From assembly GCF_008831285.2 (NCBI RefSeq), contig NC_045144.1, forward strand, positions 19,547,716 through 19,611,715: 64,000 nt of DNA, in the 5' to 3' direction. Source of the DNA: Nymphaea colorata. Lineage: Eukaryota > Streptophyta > Magnoliopsida > Nymphaeales > Nymphaeaceae. A model generated the notes under the pieces. It made no database searches, was not told the origin of the DNA, and worked only from the letters and a program-made list of their open reading frames with translations. Below, one piece after another: positions 44,527-59,500 of the stretch. The number at the start of each line of letters is the position of its first letter. The stretch's first letter is position 1. A program made the position numbers and the translations under genes.

Positions 44527-47500
44527 CTTCCTCAACAAAAGTTTTATATCGAAGAAAACTCCTCACTCATAAAAACATGAAAAAAAAAAAGTTTGTGACA
44601 ACGGCATAAATGTGAATATGATATATGTCGGGCCATATTTATGATAGTTGGCCATTTCTGCCATGTGCTTGGTTAAGGACATTGTTTTTGTCTCTCTCAT
44701 TGTCCTTAGTCAAGGGTATCTCAGTTTGTTAAAATGTATTAAAATGTAGTTTACCTTCCATATGTTTTGAACTTAATCCCTACCATCTCATCTACCAAGA
44801 ATCGACAGCCAACGATTCCTAATTTTGATATGTGACTGCGATAAATCATAGGCCTCTCACAACACACTGTCCAATGCATTGTATCAAGTAATCAAACAAT
44901 CATGATTAAGTGGAACTCGGACCTAATAACTTGAAAAAGCAAAAGAAGAACCAGATTTGTCACAAGAAGTTCCTGGAGAAGTACAGAAATGATCTGGTAT
45001 GTCTTCCCAGAAGAAGATCAGCCTAAGCTATACAGAGTGGGCAAGAAACAGAAGGCGGCATCACTTAGCTAATTGACAGTGACTCCCTTGAAAGCAAGAT
45101 GGCCTAATTGGTTCAAGTGTATGGTTGGATACTGCATTTTGAGCCGGCCATGGCTGGACAGGAGGACCAGTATTACAAATATCGACGCGTATCTGATCGT
45201 ATCGGCGCCGTATTTCTCAGTCAAAACGGCGTGTTCGTCTAGGTTTCTCATACACGAGCCGGAAACCGATACTTACAAGAATGAAAAGGACCACACAGCA
45301 GTAGGCTCTGCAGGAAATTTTCAAGCCTTCTTTGATGATTCATGTTGTATATGGACCAGGGTACAGTGGGTTCTGTTCGTTTCTCTGCAAATAACAATTT
45401 CTGTAGGGCCACAACTCTGTCCTGTCAAAGAAAATCACGACAACGCCGAAGTTTACACCCATGAAGTCGGCAAGTTTGTAAGCAAGCCTCCCTTTCGTCT
45501 AGAAATTGCAGTTATTACACCTCCGTTGGTGCCATCTGCCGACCTGTATCGTCGCCGTCGTCTTCTGTTCTATCAATCTCACCAACCAAACTAACAATCT
45601 AACAATCTGAATGTTGTCAGAGGGTTAAAGGTTTAAAAATTAGGACTAAATGCAACATAAACTGTTGCTAACTCTACCATCAACTGTCGCTATACTATAA
45701 ACTGTTGCACGGCGACGGTTCTTAAATATTTTATCATCCGGCAACATCCAGCAGTCAGCTGGTTTCAATAATGCCAACTATTTCGTATCTGAATTCATAT
45801 ATATTCTATATATCAGAAGAAAATAACTGCAGTTGCATGCTTAATAACGTAAAAATCTGAAGTGAACCTTTTCTTTTTAACCTTGCAGAGTTTTACATTG
45901 AACAGAGAACAATGAGGTTTGAGCTAGCATGAGCTTTACTATTATTAACAACCTATATAAGTGCAGAGGAGCTATTGATATAGGTTAAGGATGAAATATG
46001 CTTTCAGTTTGGAATGGAAGCCATATAAGCTGCCAAAATGTCCTTTTAAAAAGAACTGGGTGTCTGTTGTTCATTTTTAAAACGATAGATACACACTAAC
46101 TGTGAATGCACGAATGTGTTTAATTGCCTGAAACCTAACATTCCAGGTGATCTGAGATCCCCATGGATTTGAAAACTATAGATCATGTATTAGATCGTAG
46201 CGCTATCTCTACATCTTGTAACTGCAAGAGGGCCCACTTGCAGTTACATGATTAAATAAGAAAACTATTCATTGATTGAGAAAATTACTTTCTTTGGCCG
46301 TAACCATCCATTGCTGGGCATTGGAAAAACCTAAGAGGCGGTCTATAAAAGCCCAGCTTATCCTTTGCTTAGAGTTAATCTATGAGATTAGTCAAGTCTG
46401 CGCATCGTACAAGCAAACCCATGAAAATCTCTGCTCTTGGTTCCTTTTCTTCATTTCTCTCCCGTTTTGTTGTTGTGCAGGATTAAGTGCTTGAGCGTTG
46501 AGATCGTGGACGGAACATCAAAAATCCAACAAGATCCTCATGTTGGTTCTTAAATTCATGGTGTTTTTTTTTTTTAAAGTAAAAGAGATTTGAAAACCAT
46601 GCATCTATAACATATTGTTTGAACTGTGAATCTATCAGTGCGGATCTCATACCAGCCTTGGATGCCATCAAATTCTTCGTTTCGACCCAAAATGGATCCA
46701 TATGGAGAAATTGATCCGCTAGCCTAGGATCTCTACAATCTCGTAAACTTGTGCATATCGTGTTTAGTGTTGTACTCCATGTGTGCATTGGCCTCGAACA
46801 TTGGATCCCTACTATTTCGATCTTACGGAGACTCGACAAGTCATTATCCCATCCAAAATGTCCAGTATATGTATATATTGGGACCAACGTTATAGCTGGT
46901 GTGGGCAATTGCCTGCATCACCTCACAAAATTTACGTTGTTTATGTATAGAAACTTTATTAATTTTAGTTTTTACATGCATGCTGGTTTGAAATTTAAAC
47001 TTAACGTGAAAAGGTGGTATATATATTGGCATATTCATAATCAGTCATGTTAATTATTTTCTAACATATGAAAACGTAGTTTCTTTTCCCAGATAAACCA
47101 GGATTATCCTATTAAACTAGTCATGTTCCCTCCTTGCAGAGGAATTTATGCATTGGTGTATGGCATATAATTAAATGACATTAAATATAGACCTTTGGTA
47201 TGTATATTGGACATTTAATGTGCCCAAACCCTAAACTGGGAGGAGGTTGAATGTGATAGCAGTGAGAAGCAGGAAAATGAATTATTAAGAGTTACCCTGG
47301 TTTCCAGGAAATACCTTGTCTGCTTCTTCCAGGCATTCATGTGCTTCACATTTGAGACTATGACTTCTCAATTGCATAATTGCATATGTGAGCATAACGT
47401 CAAAATGTTAGATTCTCCAATATCAAAAATAAAGGGAAAATATTTTTCTATCCTGTATTTTATTAACTGGAGGGGGAACACTCCTGAAATTATAGAACGA

Positions 47501-47880
47501 ACGCTATTCAAGAATTATTAATACTACTGAATTTTATCCTTAATTCAGGGAGTTGGTTATACACTTTCTTTTCTTTATTTGCAACTTTTTTTTTTAAATT
47601 TTGTGAAAGGGCATCTAATATTTTATGTTGGCACATGAACATGAACAAATTTAAACAAAAAAATAATTTATGTAAAAGCTTAATTTACCTTAATTCAAAT
47701 GGTAAAATGTAAAGAATTTAAGTTTGGTTCAGCTTTTACTGTTATCTCAAAAAGCAGCCTGCAATTTTTAATTCGTAAACGATTCTTTTCTTTTCTGAAG
47801 AATGAAGATTAGGTAAGAAAGATACCTACCAGTTCACCAGATCTTAAAAGAACTCCTAAAGATGTGTTTAGGCGATAGCT
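44526..47880. other. Gene-poor stretch with one long unassigned ORF
   Basis: From the first ATG at 45,121 a plus-strand frame runs 157 codons to 45,594. Its translation has no domain, bias or splice context that I recognise, and it ends in a low-complexity RRRRLLFYQS tail. A MITE fragment of the GTGTGGGCAATTGCC type lies at 46,890-46,995. Confidence 0.25.
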
Positions 47881-47883
47881 TTA

Positions 47884-48104
47884 GGGGGTGTTTGATAGAC
47901 TAGGATTCAAAATCTTCAAAATTTGAGGACCATGGATTTAAGATCTGACCTTTTTTTTCTCATCCGATCTTAAATCTGATATTTTCTCCACACAAATATG
48001 TAAAATAAGGATTTTGAGTTAAGATCCTCAATTTGCGACATGAGCAAATGCATAGCACAGCAGATCTGTGAAGTTCAAATCTGGAATAATCAAACGCCCC
48101 CTTG
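47884..48104. repeat. MITE-like element with inverted GGGGGYGTTTGAT ends
   Basis: GGGGGTGTTTGATAGACTAG at the left is mirrored by AATAATCAAACGCCCCC at the right. Subterminal GATTCAAAATCTTC-like and GAAGTTCAAATCTGG text also pairs. Flanks TTA and TTG may be a decayed target duplication. Confidence 0.6.
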
Positions 48105-51100
48105 AAGTACACCGTTTTGGTTTTTCCTTCGAGGTAGGGTTTAGATCGGTAACGGTTGACACTATTTTTTGGAAGATGTCATTCAAATACAACCTAACTT
48201 GTTCCGGTGAGCTTGATTTAGAGATGGTAACAAATTCTATCGTTTTCTTCATTTATTCAACATTGTCAAGAGACCAATTTGCCTTTGAAAATTTCAAGAT
48301 ACGTCGGATCAAGGGCCCTAGCAAAAAATAAGTGTGATATATATATATATATATATATCACACCTTTATGCATGGTAAAGCGGCTATCCCTCCTGGCCCC
48401 CTCTCCTACGGTTATGCTCACTTTCGTGGAGAAAAAAAGCCCTCAACCATCTTCTACTTTTACAGACAGCGCGTCACTTAACCGGTCAAGTCCTGGTTCT
48501 CGACAAAAGAAAAGAGAAGAATCTCTGAAATTTCAACATGAACGGTCATTCACAACACAAAATCAAAGCTACCATCATGACATTTTGAAAGTATTTTAGA
48601 GTGGGAGTGCAGATCATAAGAAAATCTAATGCTATCTAGCTTCAAAAGGAGAAAAGACCAGCGATCTATCCACTTTTTTACCTTAAAGTATGATAATAGA
48701 AGCTAATAACTTCAATATGATATGCCTCCTAGTAATCGTAGACCAAGAAGAGCAAATCTAGGCCCTGTACTTTGGAAATCTATGGAGAACTGTTACATGA
48801 GTGAATCTTGTACCTTGTGTGATAGGAAGATAATATTTCAACAGTTTTGCAAGTAAAAACAAGGAATCTTTGATAATCATAATGGGAAAGTTAATAGAAC
48901 CATGTTCAAGCTTTGTACAAATCAACTGTCCTCAGTTGCAGTCGGTTCCTCCTTTGGAATCAATCCAGCCATAACTCTCCAATCTTCTTTCTCCTTGGAA
49001 TATTATAGAAGACCACTATCTATCTTGAAGGGGCATGGTAGACACCGAGGTGTTTAAACAGTGCATAGTGGGGTACATTTTTCAAAGCACCATAAAACAC
49101 CTAAGAGGATGAGGGGAAGAAGGGCTTCGGCCTTCATTGGGACAGTTGGATTAGCCCGTCATTCCATAAAAACTTGTGCTTGCATGATCACAATCCACAC
49201 ACACACACACACACATATAAGAGAGGATGGAGATACTACAGTTACTGTTTTTCTTTCTTGGGCGGTGAGGACAAGGCGGAATTATGAATTGTCAGAGGCA
49301 CCCACATGCATTGCTCTGTACCATGTTGCAGAAGAGCTCACTGCAGAGAAAATAAATTTCAGAAACAGGTACAGTTTTTCCATACTATTATTGCACTGCA
49401 ATAGATAACACCTCTTTTTTTTTCTTCCCTCTCTTTCCAAGAATATTCCAATCCATATGAAAATTTTCTCTCCATATTTAACACCCAACAGATGTCACAA
49501 GCGCAACTTGCTGTGCTGAAGCCACAAGAAAGGGCAGTGCATGCACCCTCTCTGGAGTGAAAAGGATGTACCAACTGCACCCATTTCAGATCTGCATCTT
49601 TCTGTTTTGCTGCAGTTCCTTTCTCTTTCTCAGATAAACGTTTTCTCTTTTCATGTATTTGCAGTAAGAAAGATACCCAAGTTAAAAAAGACAGAAGAAA
49701 GAGAGAAAGGAAAAGTGGGGAAGATTTACTTTGGGTGAAAAAGGTGTCATGGGTTTTTACCAGAAAGCTGCATGGGGAGCTTTAATGGCGGACTTTTTAG
49801 TTAAGCGAGCCACCTGACCAGGAGCGTTGATCACATGTTGTCGAGGCAGAGCCAACATCCAATGCTTGAAAGCGACTATAGAGAGGCTCACAGCTTGCTT
49901 TTGTCTTCTCTTAAGGTAACACATGCAAGTGTGTTGGAGCTCAGGACCCTCGAGCTCAGTGGTCAAGGACCTTTCCTCACTGAGCTCAAGCTCAGCTCCA
50001 GCTCATTTCATCAGTGAAGCAGAGCCAATCATAGCATCCACTTTCTCACTTGTCCTTTTTAAAGTGTTTCCAATCAGTTTTCACATACTATTTTTAATGT
50101 TTTTGTTTCTTGTGAGACTAGTTGTTTACATTGATGCAAAATATTATTAGGTATTTAGATGACACCCTAAAACTATTAAGTTGAAAAATGGTTTTGCTTT
50201 CACAACGTCATTTGCGTTTGAAAGACTCGTGGCAAAACCTGTTTCCAAAGGGAGTGAATAACCTAGCACCCCACCCCTAGGTTATTCATAAAAAAAAATG
50301 TTTTGGTAATTATAGACATGATTATATTATTTAAATATAGAATGTAATTTAATTAAGTTGTCATAAAAATTATTGAAGTTTTATTATTAAATTTTAGTGT
50401 TAAAATAGAAATAACGTTTTTTTAATGAACAGAAAACACGTTTAACTAAAAAATGATTGACTTAACTCATGTTTTACCGTCAAATCATTCTTAAGAAATA
50501 TATCTATGAGGTTAGGTCCCGAAAAAGAGAAAAGTTAGTTTGATCATTTTGCTGTATATATGGGGCATGATCTAGCTTTTGGACTTCACATCATTGCTGT
50601 TTTTTACACATGGGGACATTGAAAGCAGAACTTGTTCTCTAAGGAGACAAGGGGTTAGGTGAAAGTTTCGGCTATTTGTTAGGTAGTGGGTCTCTTCTGC
50701 TCCCTCAGACGAGAACAGATGATAATTGACATATAGTACTAATTAGATGCATTAAAATATGAAATTCATTTTATGTGGAACCCATGCATAGAGTAAACAA
50801 ACATCATGATTGCCATTTTGCAAAAAATGATGATTTGAGATCTTCTGTATGTGGCCAAAACTAAATACTAGAGGTCAGATTTTGAAAAGTGGGGTAGGAA
50901 GGATTTGATTTCAAATATTTCAAAACCTTGGAGTGGGACTTTTAGAGGTTAAAGATATGTTTTGGGAACATATAAGTTCGGTTGAAAAGAAGCAAATGAA
51001 ACACTTTCACAAGAATTTCTTATAGAATTGATAATGGAGTTCTCATTCTAGACATGCCAGAACACGAATCAATAACACCACCCAATCTCCAAAAAAGTCC

Positions 51101-51695
51101 CAGTTGTTTAGAACTTTCCTTTTCTGAAACGAGATATTCATGAAATGCCCATGAAGAGGATAACAAAAGTTCTAAATAGTTCCTGAACTTATGATTTCCT
51201 GTAACTAAAACAAACATGGCCTTGTGAAAGAAAGACTCGCATCAGTTTCGGAAATTCAACTTTGGTAGGATAATAAAGGTGATCTGTACAATTCAGGAAC
51301 TTGGTCAGGTTTCACATGATATGATGCACACAAACAAACTCTCATTACTGCTGTACTATGGTAAGATTCTTGAACTCTATAATCAAAGTCAAGGATACTT
51401 TCAAGAAAAAGGGCATTTCTTTTATTGGGATTGCGGGACATAATAACCACCCATTTATTGAGCACTAGTACCTCAATGGTACTCAAAAACTGTGGATATT
51501 GGAATAGCCAACTTAATTTTTTACATGTACTTTGCAAACAAAAGTGAATGCTGAGTTAGTTGTGAGTTGGACATATAACATTAAGAGCCTGAACGCCCTC
51601 TCCCTTTCTCCTGCTTCTGGGTCCTGGTCCTGGCTAAGTTCGGACCTAGTGATGAGTGAGACACCTATCAACTAAATGTCAGATACCATCGTTTG
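48105..51695. other. Gene-poor stretch, no gene seen
   Basis: Short frames only. The (TA)n tract at 48,338-48,360 sits in a perfect palindrome (GTGTGATATA...TATATCACAC). A CA repeat is at 49,197-49,216. No element ends were clear. Confidence 0.35.
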
Positions 51696-51697
51696 CA

Positions 51698-51795
51698 GTT
51701 TATTGGACTAACACCAATGGGAATCGAACCTATGTCCAACCCTTCACGTTCTGCCAGTCTAACAAGCTACACTATGTCCCTCAAAGCACCATAAG
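51698..51795 (-). repeat. tRNA-derived SINE-like copy
   Basis: On the minus strand TAGTGTAGCTTGTTAGACTGG resembles an A box and GGTTCGATTCCCATTGG a B box, spaced about 35 bp apart. The flanking arms do not make a tRNA clover leaf. Confidence 0.4.
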
Positions 51796-52444
51796 TAAGC
51801 TTGGGACAAACTAGCTTTTCGCAATATCTCATACAAGGACCAACTTGCTCCCCACAGAAGGGCCAAGCAAATAATTAACTTTCACTTTTATTGCTTTCCT
51901 TAGTGTAATGCATCATTTTCCCTGAAAGTTGAGCACCTTTTTCTGGTCACTTTCTTATGAAAATGATGTGCAACATGTTTAGACCCTTTGATCTTATTTC
52001 ATGCATGTGAAGAGTCTCTTTTGCCTCGTGATTGTTTTGGTTTAGCTTCCTCTGGCCCATTCCTTTTGCATGAGTCTAGTTAGCCAACCTCCTACTTTGA
52101 CAAACTGTCAGTTTTTCTATGAGAGGGATGAAACCTTTATATGGGGCTATAGACCTGGCCATGCTGGTTTAGCTTGTTATGTTGATCAGGCCGTCCGATT
52201 GGCCGCGTAAAATTTCAACGAAGAAGTGTCTTGAACTCTAAGAACTTTTGCCGCGTATAGCATATTTCCGATGCAAAGCTGCTGGGAGATGGCTCCTATG
52301 CCTTTTATTGCCAAAGATTAACAAATTGAACTATACAAACATAACAAGCAGGAGGTACTTAGAAAGTCTTAGAAGTATGGGTGAAGGATTCCGATTGTCT
52401 TGAAGGGAATCCAAACCCAATGTTTTATTTATAGGGATTTGAAT

Positions 52445-52890
52445 AAGGATGTTAATGGATCAGATTCGGATGCGACATCTGACTAAATTGCTTTAAAAAT
52501 TTTGGATACGGAAAAAAAAATTAATATCCATTTAACAAAATCGGATCAGATTCAGATTTAAAGAATGACATTTTGTCACACTCATATTTGGATTTGATTT
52601 TAAATAAATATATGTTTGGGCTCATATTTGGATTCGGTTTTACGCAAACATCTTATATCCCATTTCTATGCATTTCGAAACTCCATTCTTAACATGTCAT
52701 AATGCAGTTTGGAGTATTTAAAGGTCGTATTCATTTTCAGATGTGAATTTAAAAGTTGGATTTAGTTTGAATCCGTATATGGTATAAATTTTCTTCATTT
52801 GCATCCAAATCTGAATATATGCATATCCGATAAATCGAATGTCTGGATATATCTGATTCAAATGTGAATATGATCCAGTGACAACCCTAT
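52445..52890. repeat. GATTCGGAT-rich inverted-repeat element, long copy
   Basis: It starts AGGATGTTAATGGATCAGAT and ends CCAGTGACAACCCTATG in inverted relation to that start, with many GATTCGGAT, GGATTTGATTT and ATCCGAT words between. It is non-coding. Confidence 0.5.
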
Positions 52891-53464
52891 GTGTTGTGTC
52901 GCCTTATTGATTAATTAAGGATGATGACTTGTAAACCAATGACTAACGACAGCTTGATGAGATGGTGAAATATTTTAAATTCTTTTTATGATTTAATTGG
53001 GTGGTGAGAGTAAGTTAAATGACGTATTTTCTAACTATCAAACAACACCTTTAGCTATTTGAAACCCTAATTAGAAGGAGCATCCTAATTCTTTTAAATG
53101 CGTATAATTAAAATTTATATTTCAAGTTTCAAATTATTACAGGCTACAAAAAAAATACTTAGTCTTTGTGAACACACCATTATGGCAAAATTTTGACAAC
53201 AAATAAGAAAATTATTAACGATGCCCATGATTGTCTGTTGCCGTTATTAAAAGGCTATGAATAACAGCGGCCATACAAAATGTGCAAAATCTTATGTAAG
53301 TAATTAGGCAGACTTAAGGACAACTTATCAAGATAAAAAGTTGGCTTATGGGCTACTAATGGATCATTAATCTCCAAATTCAGATGTAATTTCCATCTTG
53401 GTAGCATCTCACATTGAATGGACAGGACAAAGTGCGTATATAAACCGGTCTCAGTGGAGATTTT

Positions 53465-53592
53465 TGGTTATAGGAACATTAACGTGTCCAGTACTCTTTC
53501 AACACCATGTTGTAGTATTCCATGAATCTGCCTGAACATTTAAGATATTCATGGAACACTGTGTTAGTATCTATACTGCAGACACTGAATAA
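53465..53592. repeat. Degraded Tourist-like MITE
   Basis: CCATGAATCTGCCTGAACAT and CATGGAACACTGTGTTAGTA keep the order seen in the element at 36,820-36,983. The termini are lost. Confidence 0.35.
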
Positions 53593-54819
53593 TTAGAACA
53601 AAAGGGTGCAAAGAAGTTCAAATATGCATCCATTAAATGTGAATTTGAACTTTCACAAGCTTAGGAATGTAAGTTCTTGTTAAGGAAGTCTAATTCCTAA
53701 GAAATTGTTTTGTAATAATAACAGATTGTTACCACCTAATGAATTTACTCAAAAAATTGGAGCAGATTCATTCAACACTTCATCACATTTTTCTATGAAT
53801 CTGTCTCTAAATTTTGCGACAGACTCACAGTTTGTTATTGTTGCCAAACAGCCTCTAAGTCTCCGATCATCCTCATATGGTTCACCTACAACGCAACCAT
53901 GGGCTTAAGGCTGGGAAATGATCGAACCAAGCAACCCATGGATTCTATATGGCCTTTCATTGCTTACTAAACATTTACTTGTGATCACCGAAACTGGGTT
54001 CGATCGACGAAGCCTTGCTGTTTAAGTTGATAATACGTCTTTGTGAATAACAATCGGTACCAAACTTGACTTAGACTCTTAATCGACGATGCAGATCTGG
54101 TCTCCAACTCGGACCGGCATCACAATCAGAACTTAATCAAAAACCAATCTCAGGTTCAGATCCAGCGATCAATTGATCTGCACACTTGAACTGAGCCATG
54201 AAACTGAATCTCAGTTTGATTGGCAATTGGACCGTGTTTAGCAAAATAACTTTGGAATTAAATCAGTACATTGAGTATATCTGATTTACTTACCATTTCT
54301 AATGCAAATTCTTCGGCATTAGAATCGTTTGACAGTAGTATTACTCGGCCCGCCAAACAATCAATACACTTGTTATGTCAAATGAGAATCAGCTAAGGAT
54401 ATACCTTTTGGGGTCAAAGGATTCGATCCTTTAAATTATTTCAATTCACATATTATTCCACCAATAGTGACAGTGGCAGAAGAACGTGATTCTGAAAAAT
54501 CGTAGTGAAGAAGGAACCAGTACAATAGTGAGAACACGTGGGATGAGTGTTTTGATCAACACAGAACAGCACCGACATTTTGAACTCATCCAACAGACGT
54601 TTTCCAAAGCATATCCATGTGGGAAGTGAAAGGAGGAAAAAAAAACATAAAATAATAAATAAATAAATATTAGTAAAAATTAAATAGGCCGTTCTTTTTT
54701 TTTTTTTCTCCACGTGCATGTTGCAAGTATTTAATGGACATGCAGGACAAAAACCAGTTGATTGATGTCACTTGACAAGACAAGGCATAGTACGTTATGT
54801 CTTTATGTTTTTTTGCACA

Positions 54820-56585
<1,766 letters not shown>

Positions 56586-59500
56586 TTATCTAAAGGAGTA
56601 AGTGGCGCTTCGAGTTCTTGTGATAAATGATGCGTTCAGAACAGGGAGCCTCCATCCTGAAAGACCAGAGCTTGAAGATGAATTTGATGGCACATTGCTC
56701 CGTGATTCTGAAACAACGGCTCCATTGGGAGCTTCTTCCAACTCTGATGACATAGTCAAATTTGAAATTTCCTGTAGATCCTGCTCATGGAAAGAAAAGA
56801 GATGCTATCAGCCATGAGCTGAAAGATACAAGCTGCAATAGTGATAAAAATGGCAATAAGTGCTGTAAGGTGGAGCATATTCTGGAAATGTTCCTTTAGA
56901 ACTGTCAGTTCACACTTCACACTAACCTTTAAACCACTTGCTAAAGCTGCATTTTGGGAAGACCGAGAAATCTAAAAATGAATGGAGTGAGTAGCCTTGA
57001 TCAGGACAAGTTACAATGTCTAGAAGAAGCGGCAAACACATAATTACCTTTGGAGTCTCCTGAGATGTACATGCTGGTTCAATTGCAAGCCTTGGAGATG
57101 GCAATGATATAGTCTTTAACAAGAAAATCGTACAGCAAAATTACCCAAAGTAGTGAATGCATAACAAAGAAGACGTGAAAAAAGAAATCATGCTTTACCC
57201 TAGAGGTTGATAAGAGGACAGAAGGAGATTCAAGGGCAGGCCTTGAGGAACTTGAAGGGGATCCCTGCAGAGGTGCAAGGACGGACAAGAAATCTAATCA
57301 GCAAAATGCATCAAGAAAAACAGGCATATTAGCAAAAAATTTCTAGTTCACCACCACTGACCACTAAGAACACCAATGCCTCAAGCATCAATTGTAAGAA
57401 TATATGTAAACTCAGAGCAAAAACATACACACATACACACAAATCAATTTGCATGCATTTCCATGTGTGCTTATATGTGTCAATCACATGTACACATGCA
57501 TATGCATGCCCATCAATTTGCATGTAAATGCAGATTTCTAACAGTTTCCAGTAATCATCCAAGAGAAACTTCCATAAAGTTCTTCTCAAGAAGAAAATTG
57601 CACACCTGAGTCGATCCTGCATGCCTTCCTTCTGCCAATTGTTGTACAAAGACACATAATTGATGTACTCCGTCATTTGTGAAGTCCTGGAGCACATTTG
57701 AGCAAAAGTTATAAGCATTAACTTAAATTTTGCTAAAACTTAGCATTCTTCAATAAAATCAAGAATAATCAGAAATTACCTGTTTCTCTTCTATCCTCCC
57801 AATCTTTGTCTCCTGACAACCAGGCAGAAAAGATGATGGGCACAGTTAGTTACTCATAAAGTACCAAATCATTCACGTATATGTGCAACAAGAAGACAGC
57901 ATCAGAGGTGCAAAAAGAAGACAGCATCATACCAGACATTGGACAGCATGATGAACAGACTCAATATCCACAACAAAAGTGCTTAAATCTCCCCGTAGCT
58001 GAGAAACCTATCATCATGGACTCATGAACCTTTAGCATTCAACCAATTTGACAAGCAGAACAGACATTTGTTTCAAGCGCATGAATGAATGATTCATACC
58101 TCATCCTTTGTAGCAGCAGTCAATGCAGTACATTCATCCAAATTTGCATCAACACGATCGATTCTTGAGGATAAGTGCCTCTTTGCTGCCTACAGATACA
58201 TGCATCATGCAAACTAAATCTGCTATCTAGTTCTGGTGGGAAATGGCAAGTGAATAATTAAATAACAAAAAAGAAAAACTTTGAACAGTTTTTCATTCTT
58301 TGAGAAATCCACTGAAATAGAATAAAAGACGGCCAATCATTGACATGAAAATGCCTGCTCCATGTCAAAAGCCAAAATTAACTCCTGTAACTGTTTCTCA
58401 CAATACGTAGTGCCCTTGCCCTCAGAAAAAGAAAAATACAAATGTTCTTTTGGCTTACCCAACTTGTTCCCTTTTCTTTTTTCCCTTCTTCTTACGACAT
58501 GGCAGGTTCAAAAGTTTTAGGTAAAGAGCAGATTATGATTCACAAAATTCTAATTCCACACTTATCAGTTTCAACACTCAAACTTCTCCTGGGAAGAATG
58601 TGGTTTTCCTAAATACTGTCCTGACAATTTAACATAAATATCTTACATAGCATACTCTTCTAGTATGTAATAGCTATATGCCAGCAAACCCCACATAAAA
58701 TAGTTGAGCAAAATCAATGTATTTGTCACTTTATTATGGATCTTCACTGCATCTGTGAAGGAGAACACTTGATCACCTTCCATCATACTACACTTAGTCT
58801 CTCTTATTAGAAGCAGCATCTAAGCCAGGATATAAATCTTACCAATCCTAACTTTAACTGAATAGGATACTTTTATAATGCTTTTGAATCTTTCAGCTGG
58901 CACTCAGCCTCTCTTATTAGAAGCAGCTGTTAATGGTATGTGGAGACAGGCTAACCTAACATAGGAACAAAGTGCTTTCTTCAGAATACTCGGTCAACCT
59001 ATCCTTATGGATGTGCCAGCAAGTCAATCCATTTAGGGTGTGTTTGTTTCACAGTGGATCTAAGACCCACGGTAATCTAAGATCACTAGGATCTCAGATC
59101 ATTGGATTTAAGGTCAGACCCTCCTCCCCAAACCCCAAAATCTGACCTTAAATCCATGGTTTTTTACAGGTAATGTGGATTTAAGATCCATGCTACTAAA
59201 ATCCTCTGTTTGTTTAAATTGAGGATCTTACAACCCACACCTTTTAATTCAGCCTCAGATCTGATATCCGAGGCTATCAAATACTACCTTAAGAATTTCC
59301 TACAGTTTACAATGAGTACTCTAAACGGGCACCCAATAGGCTGGGAAAAAAGGAAGGAAGGACTTTCTCTGCAGAATGGGTTAAATAATCCAGAAGGAAA
59401 AGCTGGAAGATTGTGTGGAGACCAAAAAAATCAGAAAAACTGTAGAATATACAATATGAAAAATAAAAAAATCTTCAAGAAAACTTCTTCTGGATTTGAT

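Noticed and set aside
44304-44609. 101-codon plus-strand frame
   Set aside because: Most of it is microsatellite translation, and the flanks show no family features.
45069-45251. Minus-strand frame with EKYGADTIRYAS, which recalls class I tRNA synthetase text
   Set aside because: Only about ten residues resemble that family. There is no KMSKS or HIGH context and no neighbouring exon, so it is most likely chance.
51698-51795. Possible tRNA gene on the minus strand
   Set aside because: The A- and B-box words are good, but acceptor, D and anticodon stems do not pair, so it was called SINE-like instead.
57329-57718. 129-codon minus-strand frame with Tyr/His/Val-rich tail
   Set aside because: It overlaps a DUF1664 exon in a different reading frame and runs on into the intron. 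The exon in the correct frame reads DFTNDGVHQLC.
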